A DNA stretch of 64,000 bases from an uncultured bacterium (lineage in GTDB: Bacteria; Verrucomicrobiota; Kiritimatiellia; PWTM01): NCBI GenBank assembly GCA_937139365.1, contig CAKZPT010000041.1:1-64000 (forward strand). The letters are read 5' to 3'. The notes under the pieces were generated by a model. It was not told the origin of the DNA, did no database searches, and saw only the letters and a list, made by a program, of their open reading frames with translations. Made by a program: the position numbers and the translations under genes. Shown here in pieces: positions 55,477 through 64,000 of this stretch (its first letter is position 1; every line of letters starts with the position of its first letter).

Positions 55477-56787
55477 ATGAACCGTCGCTCGTTTCTTAGG
55501 TCCGCCCGCGTCGCTGCCGCGCCGTTCATCCTTCCGTCGCACATCCAGGCCGCCCCGACGAAGCCCAACGACCGTATCACGATGGGCTTCATCGGCATGG
55601 GCAAACAAAACCGCCATTTGATGGGCAATTTTCTGTGGCGCGTCCAGGTCGTTGCGGTTTGCGACGTGGACACCACCCGCCGCCTCGACGCGCAGAAGCG
55701 CGCCGACAAATTCTACCAGGAGCATCGCGACCTCGGCGCGCCGGGCGTGGCGGCCTACAGCGATTTCCGCGAGCTGCTGGCCCGCACCGGCATCGACGCC
55801 GTCTGCATCGCCACCCCCGACCACTAGCACGGCATCCAGATTCTTGAAGGGCTCCGCGCCGGCAAAAACGTCTACTGCGAAAAGCCGCTGACCCACAACG
55901 TTGCCGAGGCCGTCGCGGTGATTCGCGCAGTGGACCGCCACCGCCGTGTGCTCCAAACCGGCTCGATGCAGCGCTCCTCGAAGGAGTTTCGCGTAGCCTG
56001 CGAGCTGGTCCGCAACGGCGTCATCGGCCGGATCGAGCGCGTCGAATGCTCGTTCGGCAACCCCGGTGTTCCCTGCGACCTGCCCGCCGAGCCCGACGAG
56101 CCCGGGCTGGACTGGAACCTGTGGCTCGGCCCCGCTCCGTTGCGGCCCTACCACTCCGTGCTCAGCCCGCGCGGAATCCACGACCACTTCCCCAACTGGC
56201 GCACATACCGCGAATACGGCGGCAACGTCACCGACTGGGGCGCCCACCACATCGACATCGCGCAATGGGGCCTAGGCATGGACGAGAGCGGGCCGGTCGA
56301 AGTCCGCCCCCCCGACAAGCCCGACGCCAAACGCGGCGGAATGCTGGTCTTCGCCAACGGCGTTCCGGTGATCCACAAGGACGGCTTCGGCGTTCACTTC
56401 GTCGGCGCCGACGGCAAGGTCAAGGTCAACCGAGGAAAGTTCGAGCTGATCGTCCGCGGGGAGGTGGTCGCCTCCTCCGCCCGCGAAAAAACCTCCTGCG
56501 CGGCCGAGGTCGCCCGGGCCGAAAAGGTGCTTCTCGCGGACGCGAAGGCCCGCCTGTACGACAGCAAGTCGCACACCGACGACTTCCTCGCTCGGATGAA
56601 GGACCGCGGCAAACCGATCGCCAGCGAGATCGTTGGCGGCCGCACCGCGATCTGCTGCAACCTGCTCAACCTGGCCTACTACCACCGTCAGACCATCCGG
56701 TGGGACCCGGCGCGGCTGACCCTCGCCCCCGGCTCCGGCGATCCCGCGTGGCTGACGCGGAATTATCGTTCCCCCTGGAAAGTCTGA
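55477..56787 (+). pseudogene. Tat-exported Gfo/Idh/MocA oxidoreductase with an in-frame amber codon
   Basis: The start has a twin-arginine signal (MNRRSFLRSARVAAAPF). The NAD-binding part has MGFIGMGKQNRHLMGNF, VVAVCDVD and AVCIATPDH. The TAG at 55825-27 stands where the family invariantly has Trp (TPDHWHG), and the same frame continues with ILEGLRAGKNVYCEKPLTHNVAEA, the catalytic NWRTYREYGGNVTDWGAHHIDIAQWGLG and a full C terminus. It is otherwise a normal ~436-residue dehydrogenase of the kind abundant in PVC bacteria, acting on sugars outside the cytoplasm. One G-to-A change accounts for the stop; natural readthrough cannot be excluded. Confidence 0.85.
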
Positions 56788-56845
56788 GGCCACGCGGACG
56801 ATTTGCCAGCAGAGTTTGCACCCGCAGCCGCCCGCCGGCGTGGGT

Positions 56846-57427
56846 TCACCGGTGGAAGGGGCGCGGTGACGGCAAACGCCCGGCGGCGACGAGGGACGCG
56901 AGTACCCCCGCGGGATCGCGCCGCAACCACCCGAGCTCGTGTTCAAAATTCGAGGTGAACACGCCGCGGCCGACGGCGGCCTCGATTTCGGCCGGCGCCC
57001 AAAACTTCGCGTCGGCGATCTCCACAGGGTCCGGCCGGAACGGCCCGTCGTGGACGGCGATGAAGCTGCGCACGTACTCGGTCTCACGATCGGAGCGCCA
57101 CAGGTACTCGTGCGACGGCCGCAGGTCCGCGGCGATTCCCAGCTCCTCCGCCATCTCCCGGCGGGCGCCTTCCGCCGGATCCTCGCCCGGCCGGAGATGG
57201 CCGCCCACCGACGTGTCCCACCGCCCCGGCTGGATGTCCTTGTCCGGCGAGCGACGCTGCAACAACAGCCGGCCGAGCCGGTCAAACACGAACACGTGGA
57301 CGGCAGGATGGATCAGCGCCGGGTTAGAGTGACATTCGCGCCGCGGCGCGCGCCCGACGGGCCGACCGCGCTCGTCCACGACGTCGAAGACCTCCTCCCC
57401 TGATTCCGGCGGCGTGTTCGCGTTCAT
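56846..57427 (-). CDS. Nudix hydrolase (IPP-isomerase/YfcD-like)
   Basis: The Nudix box is complete: GGHLRPGEDPAEGARREMAEELGI. The opening (EEVFDVVDERGRPVGRAPRRECHSNPALIHPAVHVFVFDRLGRLLLQRRSPDKDIQPGRWD) is typical of the YfcD/isopentenyl-diphosphate-isomerase-like group. The substrate is unknown. It runs opposite to its neighbours and is intact. Confidence 0.9.
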   Translation of the reverse strand: MNANTPPESGEEVFDVVDERGRPVGRAPRRECHSNPALIHPAVHVFVFDRLGRLLLQRRSPDKDIQPGRWDTSVGGHLRPGEDPAEGARREMAEELGIAADLRPSHEYLWRSDRETEYVRSFIAVHDGPFRPDPVEIADAKFWAPAEIEAAVGRGVFTSNFEHELGWLRRDPAGVLASLVAAGRLPSPRPFHR

Positions 57428-57618
57428 GCGGTGCGAGGGTAACCGCTGCCGCGCCGCGCCGCCAGCGATCCGGGCGACGACGCCGCGCAGGGCTGGCCGC
57501 GCATGGGCACGCCACCGCCCCTCGGAACGTGCGCTTGACCACTCACGGTGCAGCCGGCTGGAAGCTATGTTTTGACTGGCCGAGCAGCGGCGCGGCCCAT
57601 ACAGAGGGAAAAATCATC

Positions 57619-58434
57619 ATGAAAGCACTTGGTCTGGCGGGAGGACTCTGGTGGTGGTGCGGCGTGACCGCCTCGGCGGCGGCCACGTTCTCGATAGGGC
57701 TACGGTACGGATTGGACGGCTGGTCCCTGGCTGCCGATGTGTCCGGCACGGGTGTCTCGACCGACCGTCTGGTGCGAACCTCGGACGATCAGGAGGTGAT
57801 GATCTTCCGCTCTGGGACCGACAGCGGGGGCACGGTGTATTTCGTGGGCGCCTCGCCCTTGTACAGCACCCTGGATGACTACGCCCTCGACTGGGCCGAC
57901 ATGGATTATGATCTGACCATCGGCGTCGGTAGCCAGAGCGGCATCTACCGCTTCATGCTCAATCCCGCGACCAATGGTTGGTTTCCTGTGCGGCCTTTGT
58001 TCGACTCCATCGACGAGCCCGTCCCGTGGAACGCGACGTTTACTTGGCAATGGGAGGGAGCCGCAGACGCGAAGATCTTCGACTACATCCAGTGGACCAC
58101 GAACAGAGAGCCAGCCGGCTTCGAGGGTAGCCTGCTAACCTGGAGCGGCGAGACAGGGTTTGACAGCCTCAATCAGTCCCTGAACTTCCTCCCGCAACCC
58201 GGCGGGGCCACTATGCGGATTGCGTACGGAAACCTCACCCCCTTCCTCGTGGGCAGTTGGGCGAAAAGGGAGGGGGACGACGTGCTGGACGAGCCGCCGC
58301 TCTTCTACACCGTGTCGTTCGACGAGCGCGACGTCCAACTGGTCCCCGAGCCGATGAGCGCCGCGCTGACCGCCGGCGGATTGGCGCTGGTGCTCGCAGC
58401 CCGGCGCCGGACCGCCCGCCGACGGGGCCGCTGA
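57619..58434 (+). CDS. PEP-CTERM sorted secreted protein
   Basis: The signal peptide is MKALGLAGGLWWWCGVTASAAATF. The mature part is beta-rich with no known domain. The end is a classic sorting tail: VPEPMSAALTAGGLALVLAARRRTARRRGR (VPEP motif, span, basic tail). An exosortase elsewhere in the genome should process it. I start at ATG 57619 preceded by GAGGG; the track ORF begins 30 codons earlier without signal-peptide character. Confidence 0.82.
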   Translation: MKALGLAGGLWWWCGVTASAAATFSIGLRYGLDGWSLAADVSGTGVSTDRLVRTSDDQEVMIFRSGTDSGGTVYFVGASPLYSTLDDYALDWADMDYDLTIGVGSQSGIYRFMLNPATNGWFPVRPLFDSIDEPVPWNATFTWQWEGAADAKIFDYIQWTTNREPAGFEGSLLTWSGETGFDSLNQSLNFLPQPGGATMRIAYGNLTPFLVGSWAKREGDDVLDEPPLFYTVSFDERDVQLVPEPMSAALTAGGLALVLAARRRTARRRGR

Positions 58435-58568
58435 CGGACGGCGCGGAGAGGCGACCCGCCGCCGCGCCGGCGGTGGACGCGGGCCTTTCCAGACAACCAC
58501 GGCCAACCCCGACTCGGCGCGCCAGGGAGGGCTGGCCTCCGAGCGACCGCAGGGGTAACTATTCCCTC

Positions 58569-61091
58569 ATGCGCCACGTCCGGCCGCATCGAGGCTTCAG
58601 AGCCCGGACCGCCTTGCTCGCGACGGGGGCGCTGGCCCTGTCTGCCGCCCATGCCGGCCCGGTGCGCCTCGAGGTCGTGTACCCATTCCCGGGGGCGAGA
58701 TTTCCGCCGGGCATCGTGCCGCCGGCGGTGCTCTGGAACGACCCGACGACGGCGGCGCACTGGCGGCTGACCGTCCGGCTCGCCGGCGGCGCTCCGCTCG
58801 AGATGGACAGCGACGGCCGCCGCCGGCCGCCCGTTCTCGACCCCCGCTGCGTCCGCGAGGACAACTCCCCCCGACGCGCCGCCGCAGTTCGCTTCGGCGC
58901 GCGGCTGTGTGTTGCCGGCCGATGCCTGGGCGGCAATCCAGGCGGCGAGCGTCGAGGCCGACGCGACGCTGTCCGTTGCCGGCTACGACCGGCGGCCCGG
59001 TAACCACGGCGCGTGGCGGCTTTCGGAGGGCTCGGTGACGTTTCGCACGGCCCGGGAGCCGGTCGGCGACGCGATCTTTTACCGGGATGTGCCGCTAATG
59101 CCAGTGCGCACCCACCAGGGGATCGTACGGCCGCTGCGGCCCGAGGCCCTGCCGTTGATCGAATGGCGGCTTCGCGACATCACCCGCCCCGCGCCTTCCG
59201 TGGTGATGAGCAACCTGCCGACCTGCGCCAACTGCCACTCGTTCTCGGCAGACGGCTGACGGCTGGGCCTCGACGTGGATGGACCGGACGGCGACAAAGG
59301 GGCCCACGCCGTCGTCCAGGTACGCCCGCGGATGGCCATCGAACGCGAGGACGTGTTCAGCTGGAACCGCCTCGGGCGCGAGATCGCGGGCGCGACCGTC
59401 ACCTTCGGCCTGTTCCCGCGCCTGTCCCCCGACGGCCGGTACGTCGCCGCAACGGTGGCCGAATCGGTCTACGTTCAAAACTACACGGACTGGCGCTTTC
59501 TCCAGACCTTCTATCCCACCCGGGGCATCCTCGCGATCTACGACACCGTCGAGCGCCGCGCGGCACCCCTGCGGGGGGCCGACGACCCGGGCTTCGTGCA
59601 GTCGAACCCCGTCTGGAGCCCCGACGGCCGCTGGATCGTGTTCATCCGCGCTACCGCCCGCGACAACTACACCCCCGATCCCCTCGCCGAGCGCGCGAAC
59701 GATCCGCGGGAAACCCCAATCCGCTACGACCTCTGTCGCATCCCGTTCAACGGCGGACGCGGCGGGCGTCCCGAGCCGTTACGGGGGGCCTCGAACAACG
59801 GCCGCAGCAACTCGTTTCCCGTCTTTTCGCCCGACGGCCGCTGGATCGTGTTCGTGCAGGCGTCCAACGGACTCCTTTTGCGCCCCGACTCAAGGCTATG
59901 GATCGTGCCCGCCGACGGCGGCGAGGCCCGATCGCTGGAATGCAACCTCGAGCCGATGAACTCGTGGCACAGCTTTTCCTCAAACGGCCGCTGGCTGGCG
60001 TTCACCTCGAAGGCGATGGGGCATTACACGCGGCTTTTCCTGGCGCACATCGACGAGTCCGGGCGAGCATCCCCGCCGGTGCTCGTACCCGACTGCACGG
60101 CGGACAACCGGGCCGTCAATCTCCCCGAGTTCGCACCGGGACCGGCGCGGGAGATGCGGGCGATCGGGACCCCGGCGGTGGATTATCGCCGTCTTTCGCA
60201 CCGCGCGCTGGAGCTGGCGCAGGCGGGCGACCTGGCCACTGCCGAGCGGTATTTGCGCGAGTCGCTCGCCCTGAAGGAAGACTACGCCGACACCCATATC
60301 GCCCTGGGCTACGTCCAGGACGCGCTGGACCGCCCGGAGGAGGCCGTCCGTTGCTATCGGCGGGCCCTCGAACTCCAGCCTGGACATCCCCGCGCACATC
60401 GCTATTGGGCCATGACGCTCAACAAGCGCGGCGACGCACAGGGGGCGATCGCGCACCTGCGTCAGGCGTGGCGGCCGACCCCGACGACGACGATACCCTG
60501 CGGCTGTGGGGCGATGCGCTGGTCGCGACCGGTCGCGCGGAGGAGGCCGTCGCGATGTATCGCCGCGCCCTTGCGATCGCGCCGGACAACGTCTACGCCC
60601 ACCACAACCTCGCCACGGCGTTGGCGTCGTCGGGCCGCATCGAGGAAGCTCTTCGCCATTATCGGGAGGCCGCCCGCCACGATCCTCGCCGCGCCGCCGC
60701 GCACGCGAATGCGGGCGTGCTGCTCGCACAACTCGGCCGCTCCGCGGACGCCGCGCAGGCCTACCGCCAGGCGCTTCGCGTGGACCCGCGCCATGTTCCA
60801 GCCTTGCACGGGCTGGCGTTCCTGCTCGCCGCCGATCCCGATCCGGCCGCGCGCAACGCCCCGGAGGCCCTGCTGCTGGCGCGCCAGGCCTGCGAATGGT
60901 CCCGCGACGCGGACGGCCTCAGCCTCGCCGCACTCGCCTTTGCTCTCGCGGCGGCCGGACGGGATCGCGACGCCGTCGAGGCCGCCGAGCGCGCGCTTCG
61001 GCTCTTGCCGCCGGCCTCGCCTACGGCCGTCCGCTTGCGCGACGATCTGCTCCCCCGCCTCCGCCGCGCGGTCCCGAGTCCGCCACCCTGA
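58569..61091 (+). pseudogene. Exported PD40-repeat and TPR protein with a CxxCH motif, broken frames
   Basis: A signal peptide (RTALLATGALALSAAHAG) leads a domain ending near RFGARLCV, after which the frame shifts (around 58900) to LPADAWAAIQAASVEADATLSVAG. A heme-type CANCHSF follows, then a TGA at 59257-59259 (SADG*RLGLDVDGP). The same frame continues through PD40 repeats (twice DGRWIVF) and TPRs. Near 60465 a base is missing and a third frame finishes the TPRs (DALVATGRAEEAVAMYRRALAIAPDN). Repaired, it would be about 840 residues. Similar proteins combine a cytochrome-like motif, TolB-type propeller and TPRs at the cell surface. Decay or sequencing error are both possible. Confidence 0.78.
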
Positions 61092-61139
61092 CCGCCCCCT
61101 CCTTGCAGAGGGGACAGGGGTGCCCCTAGACTGGCACCG

Positions 61140-61943
61140 ATGACCCTCAAAAACCTCGCGCGCTCCGTTCACGCCCGACTGCCGGCCGGTCCTCTGCGTA
61201 ACTTCCTGTCGGCGCTGGCCTACCGGTGCTTCTACCGCTCCGCCCTGGCGGACTGCGCCTGGCGCAACGGCCGCTTCGAGGTCCGAACCGTCGACGGCAC
61301 CTTCGTCGTCAGCGAACGCGAGTTCGATCCCGCTCCGCTGGTCGAGGATTTCGCCGGTATCGAGTTCCGACCGGACATGGTCGCCCTCGACGTCGGGGCC
61401 AACATCGGCGCCGTCGCTTGTTGGATGGCCCGTCGCATCGGGCCGCCCGGCCGGGTCGTCGTCTTTGAGCCCGACCCGGACAACCTCGCCGTCCTGCGCC
61501 GCAACCTCGCCCTGAACGGCGTGTCGAACGTCACGGTCGTGGCGCGCGGCGCGTGGGACCGGCCGGGGGAGCTGGAGTTTCACGCCGGCGGCGGCTACAC
61601 ATCCTCGTTCTGCCGGACCTCCTACGTCCGGGCCCGACCGGAACGGTATCGCGTCGTCCGGGTCCCTGTAACGACGATCGATGCCGAGGCCGCCGTGCTC
61701 GGCCTGCCGCGAGTTGATCTGATCAAGATGGACATCGAGGGCGGCGAGGGGCCAGCGCTTCGCGGCGCCGCTGGGACGCTCCGACGGTGGCGGCCGGTCG
61801 TCATCGTCGAGTCGCACGTCGTGGACGGGCGACCGACGGTGGGCGACATCGTGGACGCGCTCCGCGACGCCGGATACGACTGCATCGACGTCCGCCCCGA
61901 CCGCGAAACCTCCGTCGTGACGGCGCGGCGGCCGGTCGTTTGA
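61140..61943 (+). CDS. FkbM-family methyltransferase
   Basis: The 267-residue protein has the SAM-binding core VALDVGANIGAVACWMARRIGPPGRVVVFEPDPDNLAVLRRNLALNGVSNVTVV and the FkbM-type LIKMDIEGGEGPALRGA. Such enzymes methylate hydroxyls of polysaccharides or natural products. No glycan gene neighbours it closely, so the substrate is unknown. Confidence 0.88.
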   Translation: MTLKNLARSVHARLPAGPLRNFLSALAYRCFYRSALADCAWRNGRFEVRTVDGTFVVSEREFDPAPLVEDFAGIEFRPDMVALDVGANIGAVACWMARRIGPPGRVVVFEPDPDNLAVLRRNLALNGVSNVTVVARGAWDRPGELEFHAGGGYTSSFCRTSYVRARPERYRVVRVPVTTIDAEAAVLGLPRVDLIKMDIEGGEGPALRGAAGTLRRWRPVVIVESHVVDGRPTVGDIVDALRDAGYDCIDVRPDRETSVVTARRPVV

Positions 61944-62017
61944 CAGGCCGTCGGCCGACGACTAGATTGATGGTATCTGGCCGTCGCATAATTCGGGGCG
62001 GCGACGCCGGAATCCAT

Positions 62018-62317
62018 ATGCCGACATACGACTATCAATGTGACCGTTGCGGGGTGACGTTTGAGATCTTCCAAGAGATTACCGACCGCCCGAAACGGAA
62101 ATGCCCGCAGTGCGGCGGCCGGATCCGCCGCCTGATCGGCGCGGGCGCGGGGCTGCTCTTCAAGGGCAGCGGGTTTTACACCACCGATTACCGGAGCGTG
62201 GGCTACAAGAAGGCGGCCAGGGCCGAAGGCGGATCCGGTGCCCCGGCCGGCAAAGGCGGCGGCGACGGATCGTCGTCCAAGCCCTCCCCTGCCAAACCGG
62301 GCGTATCGGAGAAGTGA
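62018..62317 (+). CDS. FmdB-type zinc-ribbon protein
   Basis: The 99-residue protein has the family start MPTYDYQCDRCGVTFEIFQ and the second cysteine pair RKCPQCGGRIRRL, then GSGFYTTDYRS typical of FmdB relatives, and a low-complexity serine/lysine tail. Proposed as a regulatory or RNA/DNA-contacting zinc ribbon; its role is not known. The next gene starts two bases after its stop. Confidence 0.85.
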   Translation: MPTYDYQCDRCGVTFEIFQEITDRPKRKCPQCGGRIRRLIGAGAGLLFKGSGFYTTDYRSVGYKKAARAEGGSGAPAGKGGGDGSSSKPSPAKPGVSEK

Positions 62318-62318
62318 C

Positions 62319-63026
62319 TTGCCGGTATCCGTGGTCTGTCCGGAGTGTGGGCATGAGAACTTAAGCATCGGCGTGTTCTGCGCTCGGTGCGGCAGCCGGA
62401 TGGGCGCGCCGGCCTTCCGGCGGCGGCGCGATCCTTTTCCGATCGGCCGGTGGCTGGGCGCGATCGTGCGTGCTGCGCTGCTGCTGGCGATCTTCGGCGG
62501 CATTGGCCTGATGTGCTGGCCGGTGGAGGTCGCCGAAACACGGGTGGACGTGGAGCGGGCGCGCCGGTTCGCGCAGCGATTGGCAGACGTCGAGCAGACG
62601 CTGCAACAGCAGGGAACGGCAGTGGACACGGTCAGCGCCGACGAGATCAACAACTACCTTGCCTGGCGGTTACAGGAAACTCCGGGGGCGGGCGTGTCCG
62701 GGGGGCTACAGATGTCGCTGGAGCGCGTGCGGATCGAGGTCTCGCCGACGCGCATCAGCGCGGTGGCATTGGGGGGGTGGGGACCGCTGAAGCTCACTTT
62801 CGAGGCTCGCGGTCTGCCCGAGGCCGGAAATCAGGGCTTTGTCTTTCGCGTGTACCGGGCACGGGTCGGCCGGCTGTGGCTGCCGCCGTTCGCACGGCCT
62901 TGGGCCGTGGACAAACTTCGGCAGGCTTTGGGTGGACTCGATCGCGAGCGACGGATCCTGGATCGTGTTCAGCGATTTGAGTTGGGCGATGGCAAGGTGA
63001 GGATGGCGGCGTCGGGCCGAGGGTGA
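62319..63026 (+). CDS. Zinc-ribbon membrane protein, unknown function
   Basis: The N terminus is a double-CxxC zinc ribbon (VCPECGHENLSIGVFCARCGSRMG), then one span (LGAIVRAALLLAIFGGIGLMCWPVEV) and an extracytoplasmic domain with ADEINNYLAWRLQE. The start is TTG 62319 preceded by GGAGAAG; GTG 62331 is possible. It is almost contiguous with the FmdB gene, so a shared zinc-related or envelope function is plausible. I do not recognise the outer domain. Confidence 0.7.
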   Translation: MPVSVVCPECGHENLSIGVFCARCGSRMGAPAFRRRRDPFPIGRWLGAIVRAALLLAIFGGIGLMCWPVEVAETRVDVERARRFAQRLADVEQTLQQQGTAVDTVSADEINNYLAWRLQETPGAGVSGGLQMSLERVRIEVSPTRISAVALGGWGPLKLTFEARGLPEAGNQGFVFRVYRARVGRLWLPPFARPWAVDKLRQALGGLDRERRILDRVQRFELGDGKVRMAASGRG

Positions 63027-63056
63027 CGTCCGGCCGCGGGAGGCGAGGCGGGCAAC

Positions 63057-64000
63057 ATGAAAGACAAACGCGAGTTTCTCAATGTCCTGCGATCGATTCA
63101 CGGCCTGCCCGCCTCGGAGTACGCGCGGCTGGTCGGCGACTACGACTTCGCGCGATTCGTCATCCACGTGCGCCGCGCCCCCACCGCGACGCCCCGGGGC
63201 GCCCATGGCGTGTTCATCGTCCACGTGCCGCAGATCATTTCGGGATTTCCCCCTTCGCTGATCTCCACCCCGATGCGGCGGACGGCGCTGGAGGACTATC
63301 TGCTCCGCCGCCTGGAAGAGGCGGCCGAGCGGCGCGGGTTGTCCGGCGGAGGTGGGAACGCCACACTGGCCCTGCCCCCGGTCGGACCGGAGGTGTTGCC
63401 GCGCTCGATCGTGCTGGCCGCGCCGGACTACGTCGAGGCGCGTCTGTCCATTCGCCTTCCGTTGCGCGAGGGCATGGTGGACGCCGATTGCGCCGAGCGC
63501 ATTTTCTTCCACGACCTGCCGGTGATCGTCAACGAGTCGCTGATCCACTGCTACCTCGACACGGAGGACGTCGCGCGGTTCGTCAACCTGATGGAGGACG
63601 CCGAGCACGCCCGCCGCCAGCTCGTCCGGCGCGGCCTCGTCGGCTTTATCGGCGAAGGCGCCCGCCCCGCCCCCGCCGCTCCGCCGCTGCAACTGTCTGG
63701 CACCGGCCTGACGAATCTCGACGTGCCCAACGCCGGCGTGGTCCGCGGCATGGGCGTGCCCACCGGCGTGACCCTGATCATCGGCGACCCCTACTCCGGT
63801 CGCCAGGCCCTCCTGGCAGCCCTCGGCGCCGGCGTCTACAACCACGTCCCCGGCGACGGCCGCGAATGGATCCTGGCCATCCCCGACCTCGTCCGCGTGG
63901 ACACCGACCCTGGACGGGCAGTCCAGCAGGTGGACCTCTCGCTGTTTCTGCCCGCCGCCAGCGGCCGCGACACCCGCCGCTTCACCACCGACCGCGCCAC
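63057..64000 (+). CDS. COG3044-like ABC-class ATPase with altered Walker A (partial, runs off the window)
   Basis: The ORF is absent from the track because it has no stop in the window. It starts MKDKREFLNVLRSIHGLPASEYARLVGDYDFARF and matches the plan of predicted ABC-class ATPases of COG3044: AGVVRGMGVPTGVTLIIG, GVYNHVPGDGRE and RFTTDRAT. The expected Walker A GGGxHGKST reads GDPYSGRQALL, with Arg for Lys and Gln for the Ser/Thr, so nucleotide binding is doubtful or differs. The motifs after FTTDRAT lie outside the window. The cellular role of COG3044 is not established. Confidence 0.75.
   Translation, partial: MKDKREFLNVLRSIHGLPASEYARLVGDYDFARFVIHVRRAPTATPRGAHGVFIVHVPQIISGFPPSLISTPMRRTALEDYLLRRLEEAAERRGLSGGGGNATLALPPVGPEVLPRSIVLAAPDYVEARLSIRLPLREGMVDADCAERIFFHDLPVIVNESLIHCYLDTEDVARFVNLMEDAEHARRQLVRRGLVGFIGEGARPAPAAPPLQLSGTGLTNLDVPNAGVVRGMGVPTGVTLIIGDPYSGRQALLAALGAGVYNHVPGDGREWILAIPDLVRVDTDPGRAVQQVDLSLFLPAASGRDTRRFTTDRA

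Noticed and set aside
34310-55827. Genome-wide recoding of TAG as a sense codon
   Set aside because: TAG serves as a normal terminator in intact genes (ends at 12983, 13757, 14201, 24635) and Trp is otherwise TGG throughout, so recoding is not supported.

Overview
The window is a GC-rich bacterial chromosome segment. Several features point to the Planctomycetes-Verrucomicrobia-Chlamydiae (PVC) superphylum, most likely Kiritimatiellota or Verrucomicrobiota: a PEP-CTERM sorting tail, a CotH/lamin-tail exported giant, a Porin_5-type porin, GH29 fucosidase and Tat-exported Gfo/Idh oxidoreductases, ECF sigma/anti-sigma pairs and short C-terminally truncated HemC. That placement is inference from family content; no 16S rRNA or other taxonomic marker is present.

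Layout. 0.2-2.7 kb: a cobalamin-dependent methionine synthase without the homocysteine domain. 2.9-8.6 kb (minus): a tightly overlapped heme operon hemA-hemCD-hemB-hemL-hemE, in which hemA and hemE have broken reading frames and HemA/HemC lack canonical residues. 9.5-11.7 kb (minus): an ECF sigma factor coupled to an anti-sigma-like protein fused to an alpha-toroid (prenyltransferase/squalene-cyclase-like) domain. 11.9-17.6 kb (plus): a five-gene operon of an exported four-TRAM-repeat protein, a membrane NERD-nuclease-like protein, two tiny membrane proteins and a long ComEC with a degenerate metallo-beta-lactamase motif. This is my best candidate for an undescribed system, possibly nucleic-acid handling at the envelope. 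17.6-23.1 kb (minus): a bidirectional NAD-linked [NiFe] hydrogenase operon hoxF-hoxU-hoxY-hoxH-hoxW ending in a stand-alone response regulator, with a plausible promoter and operator dyad, then tRNA-Thr(UGU). 23.7-25.7 kb (plus): L,D-transpeptidase and accA. 25.7-31.0 kb (minus): the overlapped housekeeping operon ftsH-folP-cdaA-cdaR plus a TPR protein.

31.3-42.3 kb is an accessory stretch: a KTSC lipoprotein, a DHH phosphoesterase, then a nitrilase, an aldo/keto reductase and a 7-kb CotH/lamin-tail gene whose frames are all broken by frameshifts or in-frame stops. 42.4-46.1 kb: EamA transporter, alpha-L-fucosidase, membrane TPR protein. 46.6-48.3 kb: a second ECF sigma/zinc anti-sigma/exported coiled-coil triad. 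48.4-52.9 kb (minus): phosphate regulation (phoB, phoR, a porin, phoU). 53.1-64 kb: MATE exporter, M28 peptidase lipoprotein, a Gfo/Idh oxidoreductase interrupted by one amber codon, Nudix hydrolase, PEP-CTERM protein, a broken PD40/TPR protein, FkbM methyltransferase, FmdB zinc ribbon, a zinc-ribbon membrane protein and the start of a COG3044-type ATPase with a non-canonical Walker A.

How the genes relate. The core operons (hox, ftsH-cda, pho, comEC) are intact over long stretches, while damage is concentrated in secreted or catabolic accessory genes and in parts of the heme operon. This uneven distribution argues against uniform random sequencing error alone, but some breaks sit in G runs and could be assembly error. 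No insertion sequence, CRISPR array, rRNA or phage module was seen.
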